A stretch of DNA of 64,000 nt, from positions 64,577,414 through 64,641,413 of the forward strand of contig NC_133653.1 of the NCBI RefSeq assembly GCF_009905375.1, in the 5' to 3' direction. This DNA is from Apium graveolens. Taxonomy: Eukaryota; Streptophyta; Magnoliopsida; Apiales; Apiaceae. Position 1 is the stretch's first letter. Every line of letters begins with the position of its first letter. The translations under genes and the position numbers were made by a program. The notes under the pieces were generated by a model. The model saw nothing but the letters and a program-made list of their open reading frames with translations, was not told where the DNA came from and did no database searches. This document shows positions 21,463 to 33,400 of the stretch, one piece after another.

Positions 21463-21474
21463 GCTCTGATACCA
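21463..21474 (-). other. Sire-N primer-binding site, initiator-Met tRNA type
   Basis: Minus-strand TGGTATCAGAGC, two bases inside the 5' LTR. This is the standard plant PBS complementary to the 3' end of initiator tRNA-Met. Confidence 0.95.
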
Positions 21475-21476
21475 AT

Positions 21477-22506
21477 TGTTATTCCTAGTGGACTAACAAT
21501 GAGATTTACAGAAGGGGGGTTGAATGTAAATCTCAAAACTTTTTCAAGTTTTGAGCAGTTTATGAAAGTTGTGTGTTCAAGAAGAACAAGTGTGTGAATT
21601 GCTTTAAGCTAATACAGACATATATATATTCAAGCACAAATGTAAAGAACACAACAGACCTTAAAAACTTTTCTGGTGGATTTGTTGTTCCACCAGAGAT
21701 GGTATTTTAGAAAATCTGTGATTAAACAACGTTGATCACAGCTGCATCCTAGTACAAACTAGATGAATTTTCTCTCAATATTTTTCTAAACAGCTCTGGA
21801 AAATCTCTTCTCTAATTACTAGCTTCTACTTGGTTTATATATTACCAAGTGTACAAGTGAAGAACAATATAAAATACAGTAATAAAATAAGATCTTCACT
21901 TGCTTCTTTTCCTGTTCACTCCAGTACTTTGTTGACTATTGCATCTTTGTACTAAAGAAGAACGGCTGCTTTTTCTGTTGTTCCTGAAATTCGGCTACCA
22001 CATCTCAGTTGTCTCTATCAACCCATGTGCCTCTGTTTGAAGGTACAACTACCCCTTATCAACGGCTAATCATCAGAACATCCGTTGAAGCTTTCATCCG
22101 TTGATGTACTCATCCGTTGAAGGATGTTATCCGTTGATGACTTTATCCGTTGAAGCTTTAGAGACATCCGTTGAAGCTTAGCTTCTCATCCGTTGAAGGT
22201 CTTTAAGTCATCCGTTGATACCACTTCACTTATACAAAATTACAAGGCATGAAGTATTTACAATTGGCCTTCCTATCTGCATATCATCTAGCAGTCAACA
22301 TGACTCATAGTTTCTCTCAACTTCCAAGAATTACATTTTAAATGCAGAGACTGAAACATGCTACAACACTAGACTTATTTCTAAGTAAAGCTACACCATC
22401 AACGGATAGCCAAAGTGGTCTTATCCGTTGAGGCTACAGACACTAAATTTCTACTTAAGTATTTTGTTAAACATATCATCAAACTAATGCACATACACTC
22501 CTAACA
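21477..22506 (-). repeat. Sire-N 5' LTR (right copy)
   Basis: 1030 bp, partner of 9419-10448. On the minus strand the ATCCGTTGA array (about 22078-22220) lies roughly 240-390 bp upstream of the TATA-like site (21834-21842), so the array is in U3. This is the copy that would promote the element's RNA. Confidence 0.95.
21834..21842 (-). promoter_or_regulatory. Putative TATA box of the Sire-N LTR
   Basis: Minus-strand ATATATAAA within a less AT-rich part of the LTR, downstream of the repeated words. The position fits a U3 promoter; no transcript evidence is available. Confidence 0.55.
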
Positions 22507-23134
22507 GAGATCTCTCATCTTCATGTCTTCACTTTGGTTTATCGATATCTCCAAGTTCTCTAGTGGCAAATAGACTTATCGATATCTCAGAGATCTCTAG
22601 TGATATTTTGACTTGTTGATATCTCAGAGATCTCTAGTGATATTTTGACTTGTCGATGTCTTAGAGATCTCTAGTGATATTTTTGACTTATCGATATCTC
22701 TTGAGTTCTCCAGTGAAGAAATGACTTGTCGATATCTCCAATATTCATGTCTTCAATTTGGCTTGTCGATATCTCAGAGTTCTCGAGTAGCTTTCCTGAC
22801 TTCTCTATAAGTCATTTTGGAGTTCTCGAAACTTCTCAATAACATTAAATCTGTGACTTGTAGAGATCTTGACTTAAAACATTTTTCTCAAAACAGATTT
22901 ATTCAACTCCAAGCTTCTTCATAATTCTTCTGAGGCATGATCTTCTTGATCTTCTTCCAAATAGAATTCTTAGGCTTGATACTGTTTATAGAAAAAGACT
23001 CTAGTCTGCCCTTGAACATTTTTATAGACTTTAAATGTTACAATACAAAATGTAAACAAAGATTACAATACAACTTACTTAGAGTTGTCAGTTTGACTTA
23101 GTCTTATTATAGTACAGGCATGTCTTGCACAACA
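22507..23134 (-). repeat. Sire-1 5' LTR, second part
   Basis: Continuation of the LTR interrupted at 9418, starting with the Sire-N duplication GAGAT (22507-22511) and ending CACAACA. It is followed by GAATA (23135-23139), the right duplication of Sire-1. Confidence 0.9.
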
Positions 23135-23139
23135 GAATA

Positions 23140-23254
23140 TATATGTATGCACATAGACATACGATATAAAATTAATAAAGTAAAATTTTAGTTTATGTAT
23201 AATTTATATTATTGAAATATTAATATATATTTAATTTTAGATCTGAATATGATC
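23140..23254. other. AT-rich gap between Sire-1 and Sire-2
   Basis: About 115 bp of AT-rich DNA without ORF. Its last five bases, TGATC (23250-23254), are the left target-site duplication of Sire-2. Confidence 0.7.
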
Positions 23255-24383
23255 TGTTATAAATTGAATGCAATGAAATGTAGCACATAGGGGGGGGTGA
23301 ACGTTTTTCTTGGATTTTTATTTGTTTTTAAGTTATTTGGATTATGAATAAACAAAGAAGATAAGATATGTAAAGATATAACGTTTCACAGAATCACACA
23401 AAATACAAAATATCAAAAACTCAATTAATTGTATTAATTAAACTTGTCTTACTACAAATCTGTATTCTTGAAAATTTAGAACTCAGCTTCTATCTTGAGA
23501 GAATACAAGAAAATCTAGATCTATTTTTGTTATAACTAAACTAAGGACCCATGCATGCTTTATAAACTAGCAACACAGGTTTACAAAACTTGCAATAAAA
23601 TGTACTAAACCAGTTTCTAAAGCAACCTTGTCTATTTTTTTTCCGGTGTTAGAAAATCTATAAAGAATCTTGCAGGTTTGTGCCATCCTTTGTCCAGTGA
23701 ATCTTGACCCTTGATCTTGTATTCTTTAAGCTGCTTTTGGAGACTTTTCAATTCAGTGCATGAATTGTTTGTTGACTGATAATCTTGAATCTTGAACGTG
23801 TCTGTATTCTGAATTTGAGATACTATGTCGAGATCTCCTTTTGTTCTGTAGAGAAGTGAAATATTGATAGGTATAATGAATTATCGATATCTTGAGTTCT
23901 TTATAGATATATTTGACCTATTGAGGTCTCCAATTCTCTACATGCAGAATGACTTATCAACATATCCAGTTCTCTATATAGGCTTTTGACTTGTCGACAA
24001 ATTGAGATCTCTACATAAGGAATTTGACTTGTCAATATCTCTGAGATATCTACATGTAGAAATGACTTGTCGATATCTCTAAGATCTCTATATACACATT
24101 TTGACTTATCGATATTTTTGAGATCTCTACATGAAGTATTGACTTGTCGATATCTCCGGTTCTCTATATCTTCATTGGACTAGTCGATATCTCTGAGATC
24201 TCTACATGCTGAAATGACTTATCGGAATCTCTTGGGATTTCTCTATAAGTAATTTTGGACTTCTCGATATACCTTTATCTGTGACTTTTCGATATCTTGA
24301 CTTAAAACATTTTTCATAAAACAACATTATTCAATTCCAGGCTTCTACATCTTTTCTCTGAGGCATGATCATGACTTGATCTT
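23255..24383 (-). repeat. Sire-2 3' LTR, first part
   Basis: Begins TGTTATAAATTG with the G-rich edge block AGGGGGGGGTGAACG (about 23288). From about 23870 to 24300 it has the TCGATATCTC/GAGATCTCTACATG array with about 39-bp period, a divergent version of the Sire-1 array. The Tekay element interrupts it at 24383; it resumes at 37686. Confidence 0.85.
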
Positions 24384-27300
24384 TGTAATAACTCGAATTT
24401 TTGAGACCTTGTAAAATGTTTAATGAATAGTAACCCTGACGGACGGGAAAAACTTTTTAGCCCACACTATGTAGTGCATGAGAAAATAAGTTTCGGAGTT
24501 GATATTATGATTCTACGTACCAAATGAGTGTATGTAAACGCTATTAGTTTTCGAAGAAAACGAACTTTAAAAAATGACCATATTTACGAATCATCGAGGA
24601 TTAGGGGAATCACAATATAATTATGAATTTAAAACCCTACGGATATATATCCAAGTATGATAATTCAAAACATAAGGAATAAATACGAAAGGAATTAGGT
24701 CGCGAACCATTTACGAGGAAGTATTACGAAAATGTTTAAGCGACCGAGCGAACACGTAAACGATTAAATAAACGTAATGCACTAACTAACCATGGTAAGA
24801 AAGTAACCATGGTTACTTTATCAAATAGTGAGCTAAGGAGTAGGATGATCAACCAAGGCTATCAAATAGTGAGCTAAGGAGTTAAACAAGTGGCTTAGCT
24901 TGTAAACTAGGAAGCTAGTTGGATTTGTCCCCAAGGTTTGCAACAAGAATAAAATCCTAGGATCTAAACTATAGAATAACAAATCAATAAAAAGATATCA
25001 CAACCTCATTTCCAAGAAGCAACCAAGGAAGCAAGCATAAAAACACTTCTTCTCTCCCAAAAACCTCCCATTCGGCCTTTCACCATAAAACAAAGAAACC
25101 AATTTCAAATCTTCAAGCTCTAGCCATGGATAAATCCTTCCATTAATTCTCAAGCTTCCTACCAACAAAAATAAGGTAATATAAATCTTTGAGCTCTTTT
25201 TATCAAGGTTTGATGGGTGAAATAAAATCAAGAAAGTTGATAATGAATAGTGTGAATAGTGACTGTTCTTTGGTTTCTTGATTTTGATGGTTGTTTTAGG
25301 TTCTAAAAACCATACTAAGCACTCCCAAGACTTCACCATCATCAAGAACACATCTCAAACTCTCAATAAAGGTAAAAATGTTTTGACCCAAATTTATTTA
25401 AGATTTAAGTTCAAGATCCTTTTAGTATATAGTTGTAAACCTAGTTTTAGTGGTGGTAGATGATCTGTTGATTGTTGGTGGTAGTATAAAGATTTAAGGT
25501 ATAAACGAAACTCCGATCGTAACCGTAATCTCGCTAAAACGAACAATTCATAACTTTAAGTTTCTGCAGAACGTCCCGAGGACGTAAACTGTGGTTTCTT
25601 GAAAACAACCCTTTATTATGATAGGCAATGTTATAAGGATCGTTTAGGCGCTTGAATCGCTTAATTCTAATTTACGGATCAAAAGTTATGGCCATTTTAC
25701 TAAAAGTGATTTACGCGACAAAAACTGCTACGAATTACGAACTTTGAAAATATAAAGGATCGACTTAAGAATGTTCATAAATTATGAAATATTTACAAAG
25801 AGTATTATTTTGAGTTTCCTAGCTTCCATAAAATTTCAAGTGAAAATAATGATTTTTCAATTTTATAAAAATATCGGAGCCGAGATCGCGCGATTAGAAA
25901 CCGTAGAATCCATAAGCGGAGCGGACGATGAAAATGAAAATGGACTTCAGATACTTTGAAAAAGGAAGCGACCATAATGAGAATAAGGACTTAAAGAAAT
26001 AATAAGGGTAAAATAAGTTGAGAGGGTGCGTAATAAGTAGCGCATGAATGCGAGTCGCCGTAAATTAGAACGGGACCTCACGAAATGAATTGTGTCTATG
26101 ATTATAGATTTCCGAACGGAACCTAGAGCATCCTCCACCTCAAGATACCCAGGAAAGTTTATGAACCCAACTCCATTTACTGTTTTGTTGTGAAAGGAAT
26201 TTTTTATTATCATTACATTAATACCATGCTTGCCATGATACGTAGTTATTGAATTTTCGCAAAATGTAGAGATGTTGTACGATAAGTATATATCGTGAAA
26301 TGTTTTATTCTGCTATAAGCATAACATATTATAATAAAACCGAGAGTCGGTCGGAATTTCAAGATAAAAACCCGGGAATCATTCTGGTGATATTATAGGA
26401 CAATTACAAGTCCATAGTAGTACATTTTAAAGGGAATCAACGTCCACTTACAAAATATTAAACACATCGAACTTTTATTAAAACGATTTCCAAAGATCGT
26501 ATTCCCTCGACTATACTTTATCATTCGGACAAGAAATATTTTCTTACTATTCATTTATTAGGGAAAAGTATTCTCCAGTAAATATTTACTTCAGACTCGA
26601 TTAAATATTAAAGTTCATTAAATTATTAAACATAAATTAGTTGAGGAATATTATTTTTATTCTTTTAAAAGTAAACTCCTTGGAGGTTTAATTATTTATC
26701 GTGATCATTTAATTATTTATTATTTATTAAAGGGTTTATTTATGATTTAAAAATCATAGAACTTGATTTAAAATACTTTCGAATTTTCCAAAATCATTCA
26801 AATAATTTCAGATCGTCGGAGAATATTATCTCGACTTATTTTAATATTTTGAATATAGTTTCAAGGAGAACCCCCTCATTTAATTATCTGTTGACAACGG
26901 TCAACTCACATCCTTAGTACTTCCTCCGAAAATTTTGGAAGTACATATATATATATATACCCTAATACGATAAGTTGTTTCTATCAACAAGTAAAATGCT
27001 TAGGGGAACTTCGATGTGGTTCGAGTTCTCAAGATATGATAAAATTCTTTTAAAGGACAAGGGAGGGGTAGACTCTAGTACTATGTGTGCTAGATGGACT
27101 ACCAAAGGTACCGCAGGCGAAGGTACTCTGTGTACTCAGGAACTTGTGAAGTATGTGTATACCCAAAAATGGGGCACGTAGCCCGAATGCGACAAGGGTG
27201 ATAACCGGGATACGAAGGTGTCGTCCTTCTACTAGTAGAAAATATTACTATTATCGTATTACGACTGATCATCGTATGCGGTGGCTCCAACGAGTGTCCT

Positions 27301-28016
27301 ATTCTTCCAATTGGAATTCTGATGCAATACCGTAACCCAAGCCTAGGTGCTGGGTTTACTAGTAAGGTATTCGCAGGTTAATAAAATCCACTAAAGGATT
27401 GTTTTCATAAAAGATGTGTATCACCAAGGAAAACTATTTTCGAATAAAACATAATTATCATATATGATGTTTTACGTAAGTTTATCATACAGTCATTTTC
27501 ATACTGTACATTATTATGCCGAGCATTATAGCTCACACTTGTTTTCTTAAATTGACGCAACACAACAGTGAATCAAGATGCCTACCATGAGAACCACAGC
27601 CAGGAAATGGGTAGGAAATGGCCAGCTGTTCCGTAGGTTGTTTGGTGCTGTACCATAGGTAGTCCGAATAAGCTGGATTGGTTTTCAGTTGTTTTTAGTT
27701 CGGCTTTTTTATAAGTATGACTTATGTAAGGTAATAAATAAGAAATGTATATTTGGCCGACGGACTAGCCTTACTTAAAGGTTATTCCCCGGTAAGACTT
27801 AATTACTTATGGATTGTAATAATTATCACTTTGTGGTTTGATTTACTTTAGTAATGAATGGTTCGGTTCGAAGACAATAACATGTAAGTGTGTATGTGAT
27901 AAGTGTGGGGTCGTAAAGTATGAGTATTTATATATTGTGATGTGAGGTATGTGGTTTATAGTGGTTTAGATGGCGTGGCCTCCGAGATTCCTGACCCCGG
28001 ATTTTGGGACGCCACA
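24384..28016 (+). repeat. Tekay 5' LTR
   Basis: 3633 bp, TGTAATAACTCG to GACGCCACA. Aligns end to end with 33946-37680 with several percent differences and one indel of about 100 bp (near 25455 here). Short ORFs inside are not conserved as proteins between the copies and are taken as noncoding. Confidence 0.92.
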
Positions 28017-28020
28017 TAAA

Positions 28021-28033
28021 TGGTATCAGAGCC
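28021..28033 (+). other. Tekay primer-binding site, initiator-Met tRNA type
   Basis: TGGTATCAGAGCC four bases after the LTR end. Confidence 0.92.
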
Positions 28034-28200
28034 TTAGGTTATCAAATCTTGGAAACGATAGGATATAAAATACGTAGACATATGAATAATGAAATAATCA
28101 ATTAGAGCTCAAGTCGAGTTCATCGTCGGGCTACACGGGTAGTCTTGACAGTTTTTACCCTCAAGGGAATTCCGACTCTAAGTTAGTAACACCTTCCCTA

Positions 28201-28895
28201 TTGTGTCAGGTACCAGTGGTGCCTATGAGGGAGGTTGACCCTGTTGATGGTGTTATGGTTCCTGAGTGTGACCCTACTCCTGAGCCGAAGGACCCACCCA
28301 TTGATGACTCAGACGATGACCCTACTGAGGATACCCCAGAAGAGGAGACTGACCTTCCTGTCCCCATAGCTGATGACGTTGAGATGCCCCAGGGAGATGA
28401 CTTAGGATGGAGGGATGTAGAGATGTACCCTCTCCTGGCTATTCGCTCTCCTACACCACACCTAGGGATGCAGAGTCCTTTTCCCTATACTGATGATGAT
28501 GAGGAGGATGGAATGGATGTACATATATGCGAGGCTTATGACATATCCTTTAGCGACCCAGACTCACCTCTACCACCCCGGCGACCATACATGTAGCTGT
28601 ACACGACTGGATGGTGGATCAGCTTAATGCTGAGATCACTGCGGCATCTGCCCGCATTATGGAGTTACGCCAGGAACTGACAGCTGAGAGAGCCATCAGA
28701 CTAGGATACCCAGGAGACTTCAGAGCTGCTTCCCCAACCATAGCCCACAGAGAGATTGATGGGATCGAGCTCCGTACCCGGGTTCAGATGAGGATGATGG
28801 CGATTGGAGGATACATCCCGGTAGTTGACGTAGAGCTGATGTTGGCAGGAGCGATGAGGAGGGTGCGTGACCTCATGCGTAGTGACAGTGATTGA
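28201..28895 (+). pseudogene. Acidic pre-gag ORF of the Tekay element, in two frames
   Basis: Between PBS and gag lie two adjoining open frames. 28201-28596 is highly acidic and Pro-rich (EPKDPPIDDSDDDPTEDTPEEE). 28611-28895 looks helical (MVDQLNAEITAASARIMELRQ, then RRVRDLMRSDSD). The second frame is open upstream of its ATG and overlaps the end of the first around 28570-28600, so a single ORF of about 230 codons split by one frameshift is likely. The base composition is richer in GC than the LTR. I do not recognise the protein. It is not gag, which starts at 29268. Confidence 0.55.
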
Positions 28896-29267
28896 GGAAC
28901 TAGTGACTATTTATGGACCTTGAAGAAGGCTGGGTGACTTGTCACTAATTTTTATAGGATAGCTAGTAGTAGATAGCATTCCTAGCCCTTCAGGGTGCAT
29001 GACTTATGTATTTGCATTTCAGTATTCAGGACAAGTAAGGGTGTATTATAATCAAGGCATGTATGAACTCAGTTAGTTCTTTTGTCCCCCATATATAAGT
29101 GGGAGACCCTATTGTATATATATCTAGCAGTTATTTAGAAATGGATTCCCATATTATTGCACCTAATTAAAAACATGCAAGATAGTAAATGACATGCTTA
29201 CATATGAATAAATTAATCCAGCTGTAAATAATTGTAACTATATTGACAAATTTTCATTATCAGAACA
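28896..29267. other. Leader between pre-gag ORF and gag
   Basis: About 370 bp, AT-rich, with no ORF or motif I can support. Confidence 0.6.
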
Positions 29268-30480
29268 ATGCCACCCCGTAGAAGAGGAACCAGGGCACAG
29301 CCCGCAGAATCTGTTAACCAATAACGGAATAAAACTGACCCTGTAGTGAATGAAGAAAGTGAAGAGGACCTAGACTATAATGAATATTATGAGGAAGAAT
29401 ATGTAGAAGAAGAGGCTGAGGATACCCATCAGGGAGGGAACCCCATGAATGAGTTTATGGAACTTTTAAGAGCAAATCTGAACCAACAACCCATTCCACC
29501 ACAGCAGCATGCTACCCAACAGACTGCAGCCACTGCCTTCAGGGCCTTCAAATCCCTCAAACCCCCATAATTTCTAGGATCTGCCGACCCCGTTGAAGCA
29601 CGGGCCTGGCTCAAAGAGATAGAAAAGTCCTTCGAGATACTAGGTGTAGAGGAATGACACAAGACCATTTTCGCTTCTTACATGCTGAAAGGAGAAGCTA
29701 ATTACTGGTGGGAGTCCAAACAAAACCTAGAGACTGATGCTGTGATTCCATGGGATAGATTTACCCGACTGTTCTTAGAAAAGTATTTCCCTAGGTTTAT
29801 GGAAACCCAGATGGAGATTAAGTTTCTAGAGTTGAAACAGGATAAGATGACTGTGGCAGAGTATGAGGCCAAGTTTACCGGGCTATCCCGATTTGTTCCT
29901 GAGTTCATGAATACCGAAGAGAAGAAAGCGCGAAGGTTTCGGCTTGGTCTGAAACAGTGGATCCAAAACTGAGTGGCGGTACTAGAGCTGACAGATTATG
30001 CCACCTTAGTGCAGAAAGCCTCGATTGTTGAAGCTGGCAGAGAGTAGAGTGTGAAGGAAAAGGAAAATAGGAAGAGGAAGATAGGAAGCCAAGGCAGAGG
30101 AGGAGGAGTAGGAACCGGGAATAGGAGCCTTCCAAGCAGGTTCGTCTGGAGAGTGGTGTCCTAACCTGCACGAGGCCCCGAATTCAGAAAGGCCCCAAGT
30201 GAGAGTGTTGGCCAGGGCGACGGATAATCTAGGGCAACATTTCATAGCCAACCCCGTTCCCCAATACCTGAATGTCAGACATGTGGTAGAAGACACCTTG
30301 GAGTGTGCACCCAGGTGAGAGCCCCTCTGAAATGTTACAGGTGGACCAAATCAGACACCTTGCCAACAACTGCACCCGACCCAATGTGACGTGTTTCCAT
30401 TGTGGGAAGGTAGGACACATGAGAAAGGATTGCCCGACATTGAAGTTTCCAATCTCAGGGTTGAGCAGAGCTGCATCCAA
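29268..30480 (+). pseudogene. gag: Tekay gag, broken
   Basis: Starts ATG 29268 (MPPRRRGTRAQPAES). An acidic stretch follows (EEDLDYNEYYEEEYVEEEAED), then the Ty3 capsid domain: ADPVEARAWLKEIEKSFEIL, YMLKGEANYWWE, FTRLFLEKYFPRFMETQM, FLELKQDKMTVAEYEAKFTGL. A zinc knuckle CFHCGKVGHMRKDC lies at about 30391-30432 in another frame. Stops interrupt it near 29324, 29568, 29655, 29970 and 30044, and a frameshift precedes the knuckle. Two of the stops fit C-to-T changes of CGA Arg codons (before HKTIF and VAVLEL), as expected for decay of methylated DNA. Confidence 0.85.
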
Positions 30481-33400
30481 CCAACCCCCAGCTTCTAGGA
30501 CCTTCAACATGACTGTTCAGGATGCTGTTCGGAACACTAACGTGATAGCAGGTACCCTTCTGTTAAATTTTGAACATGCAAATGTCCTATTTGATTCTAG
30601 AGCAACCAAGTCATTTATATTCCAAGATTTTTCTAAAAAGTTAAAACTTCACGCCATACCCTTACGTGAGTTATTACAAATGGAAATAGCAAACAAAGAA
30701 ATAATTCCTGTGAATCAAGTACACCCTAAATGCAAGTTGAAATTAGAAGGAAGAGTCTTCGATATTGACCTAATCCCATTTGTGTTAGGAGAATTTGACG
30801 TAATCTTAGGAATGGATTGGTTATCCAATAATGGAGGGCAAATAGATTTTGAACGGAAGAGGGTAAAGATAAGAGTGCAAAATGGAAAAGAAGTAGTGTT
30901 TAGAGGTCAACAACAGACCCAAAAATTTCTGATCATGTTACAGGCAAACAGATTGTTAAGGAAAGGTAACGAGGCCTATTTAGCTTATGTGGTAGATACA
31001 AAGAAGGAAGTTTCTAACATATAGGACATACCCATAGTAAATGAATTCGAGGATGTATTTCCAAAGAACTTACCAGGGTTGCCACCCGACAGAGAAATAG
31101 AATTCGCTATAGAATTAACACCAGTAACGTCACCAGTATCCAAGGCCCCCTATAGGCTAGCCCCAGTTGAGATGAAGGAACTAGCTTCTCAACTGCAAGA
31201 ATTATTAGATAATGGGATGATAAGACCCAGTGGTCGCCATGGGGAGCGCCAGTATTATTTGTAAAGAAAAAGGACGGCAGTATGAGATTATGCATAGATT
31301 ATCGAGAATTGAATAAGCTGACTATTAAGAATAGGTACCCTCTCCCTAGGATTGATGACCTATTCGATCAACTCAAGGGAGCCGTGTATTTTTCCAAAAT
31401 AGATTTGAGGACAAGATATCATTAGTTGAAAATCAAACCTGAAGATATACCGAAGACTGCTTTTTGCACTAGGTATTGACACTATGAGTTCTTAGTCATG
31501 TCATTTAGACTAACCTATGCACCCGCAGCCTTTCTGGATTTGATGAACAGAGTGTTCAAAAAGTACCTAGATATAAGTGTGATAGTTTTTATAGATGATG
31601 TTCTAATCTACTCAAAGACAGAGCAAGAACATGCAAAACATTTGAGGATAGTCTTAAAAATCTTGAGAAACAAGAAATTATATGCCAAGTTCTTGAAATG
31701 AGAGTTTTGGTTAAGGGAAGTTCACTTCTTAGGACATGTGGTGAGTAGCAAAGGAGTTTTAGTTGACCCCGCCAAAATAGAGGCGGTATCTAACTGGGAA
31801 AGACCAAATACCCCAATAGAGGTTAGGAGCTTTATGGGTTTAGCAGGATATTACCGAAGATTCGTGCAAGACTTTGCTAAGATAGCCGCTCCACAGACTA
31901 GAGTTACCTGGAAGACAGAAAAGTTTATACGGACAGAGAAATGAGAGGAAAGCTTTCAGGAACTGAAAAGGAGGCTAGTGTCAGCACCAGTGCTCGCTCT
32001 TCCCGATGAAAAGGGAGAGTTTTTGATATACAGCGACACATCGCTTAAAGGATTAGGATGTGTACTGATGCAGCACGGCAAAGTCATAGAATATGCCTCT
32101 CGACAATTGAAGGAGTATGGGAGCAGATACCCGACGCATGATCTAGAATTAGCAGCCATAGTGTTTGCCCTGAAAATTTGGAGACACTACCTATACGGTG
32201 AGAAATGTGAGATTTACACAGACCATAAGAGCCTCAAATATATTTTTACTCAGAAGGAACTGAACATGAGACATAGGAGATGGTTAGAGTTGATTAAGGA
32301 CTACGACTGTGAAATTTTGTATCACCCGGGTAAAGCAAATGTGGTGGCTGACGCCCTTAGTAGGAAGGAAAGACTCAAAATGATAATGACATCTGAGGAA
32401 TTAATTAAAGAATTTGAGAAGATGAAAATTAACGTGAGGATGACCGGTAAAGGAACAGAATGATTATTTGAGATTAAACTAGTGCCGGAACTGACTGAAA
32501 AGATACGAGTATGTCAGGAAAAGAAGATGAGTGAAGAAAGAGGAACATTGACCGGTGAGGAAGTGAGATGCGAGAAGGACGAGAAAGGGATCATAAGGTA
32601 TGCGTCCCGAATGTGGATTCCAAATGTGCAAGAGTTAAAAGATGAGCTGCTACACGAAGGGCACAACTCCAGATTTTCAATCCACCCAGAAAGTACGAAG
32701 ATGTACCGTGACCTTAAGGAATATTATTGGTGGCCTAACATGAAAAGAGAAGTAGCAGAGTGGGTCAGTAAGGGCTTGACATGCCAGAGAGTGAAGGCCG
32801 AACATCAGCGACCTAGTGGACTATTACGGCCCCTGGAAATTCCGGAATGGAAATGGGAGCATATAGCCATGGATTTTGTGACAGGCCTACCAAAGACAAA
32901 GACAAATCACGACGCCATATGGGTTATCATAGATAGATTGACCAAGTCCGCACACTTCCTACCAATTAACGAAAGGTACACCGTAGACAAGCTGGTGGAT
33001 ATTTACTTGAAAGAAATTGTAGTGAGACACGGCGTTCTTGTAGCCATAGTGTCAGATAGAGACCCAATGTTTAATTCCTAATTTTGGAGAAGCTTCCAGG
33101 AATGCGTAGGCACCGGACTAAACATGAGTACCGCTTACCACCCCCAGACTGATGGACAAAGCGAAAGGACTATTCAGACCCTAGAAGATATGCTACGAGT
33201 ATGTGCCATTGATTTTAAAGGAAATTGGAATGACCACTTACCCCTGATCGAATTTGCTTACAACAACAGCTATCACGCTAGCATAGGAATGCTTCCGTAT
33301 AAAGCTCTTTATGGAAGGAGATGTCGCTCTCCCCTATGTTGGGATGAAGTTGGAGAACACAAGATAATAGGACCAAAGTTAGTCCAACATACCAGGGAAA

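Larger units (their letters stand above)
9419..22506 (-). mobile_element. Sire-N: complete young Sirevirus-like Copia retrotransposon
   Basis: 13,088 bp, read on the minus strand: 5' LTR 21477-22506, PBS 21463-21474, gag 19001-21415, pol 15700-18987, a third ORF 10637-15139, PPT 10451-10457, 3' LTR 9419-10448. LTRs are 1030 bp each and by eye differ at one site. All three ORFs are free of internal stops. Domain order protease-integrase-RT-RNase H makes it Copia. The long gag with a coiled coil, the downstream third ORF, the initiator-Met PBS and repeated palindromic words upstream of the LTR TATA box match the Sirevirus lineage. It may still be mobile, or was very recently. Confidence 0.92.
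209..23134 (-). mobile_element. Sire-1: old Sirevirus-like Copia retrotransposon, deleted and nested
   Basis: A Copia element read on the minus strand, bounded by TG...CA and a perfect 5-bp duplication GAATA (204-208 and 23135-23139). Order on the plus strand: LTR, PPT, third (envelope-like) ORF remnant, spacer, RNase H end of pol, second LTR. PBS, gag, protease, integrase and most of RT are missing: pol joins directly to the right LTR near 8726. Two later elements interrupt it, an Athila-like fragment (about 4372-6187) and Sire-N (9419-22506). Without Sire-N about 9.8 kb remain. LTR copies differ at several percent of sites in the stretches compared, so the insertion is old. The Sirevirus call rests on the downstream third ORF and on similarity to Sire-N. 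Confidence 0.85.

Noticed and set aside
21463..21474. tRNA gene at the initiator-Met-like sequence (also at 28021-28033)
   Set aside because: Only 12-13 bases match and both lie just inside LTRs; they are primer-binding sites.
24998..25351. Minus-strand ORFs in the Tekay LTRs (also 34580-34912)
   Set aside because: They differ in ends and frame between the two LTR copies and have no known domain; chance ORFs in noncoding LTR.
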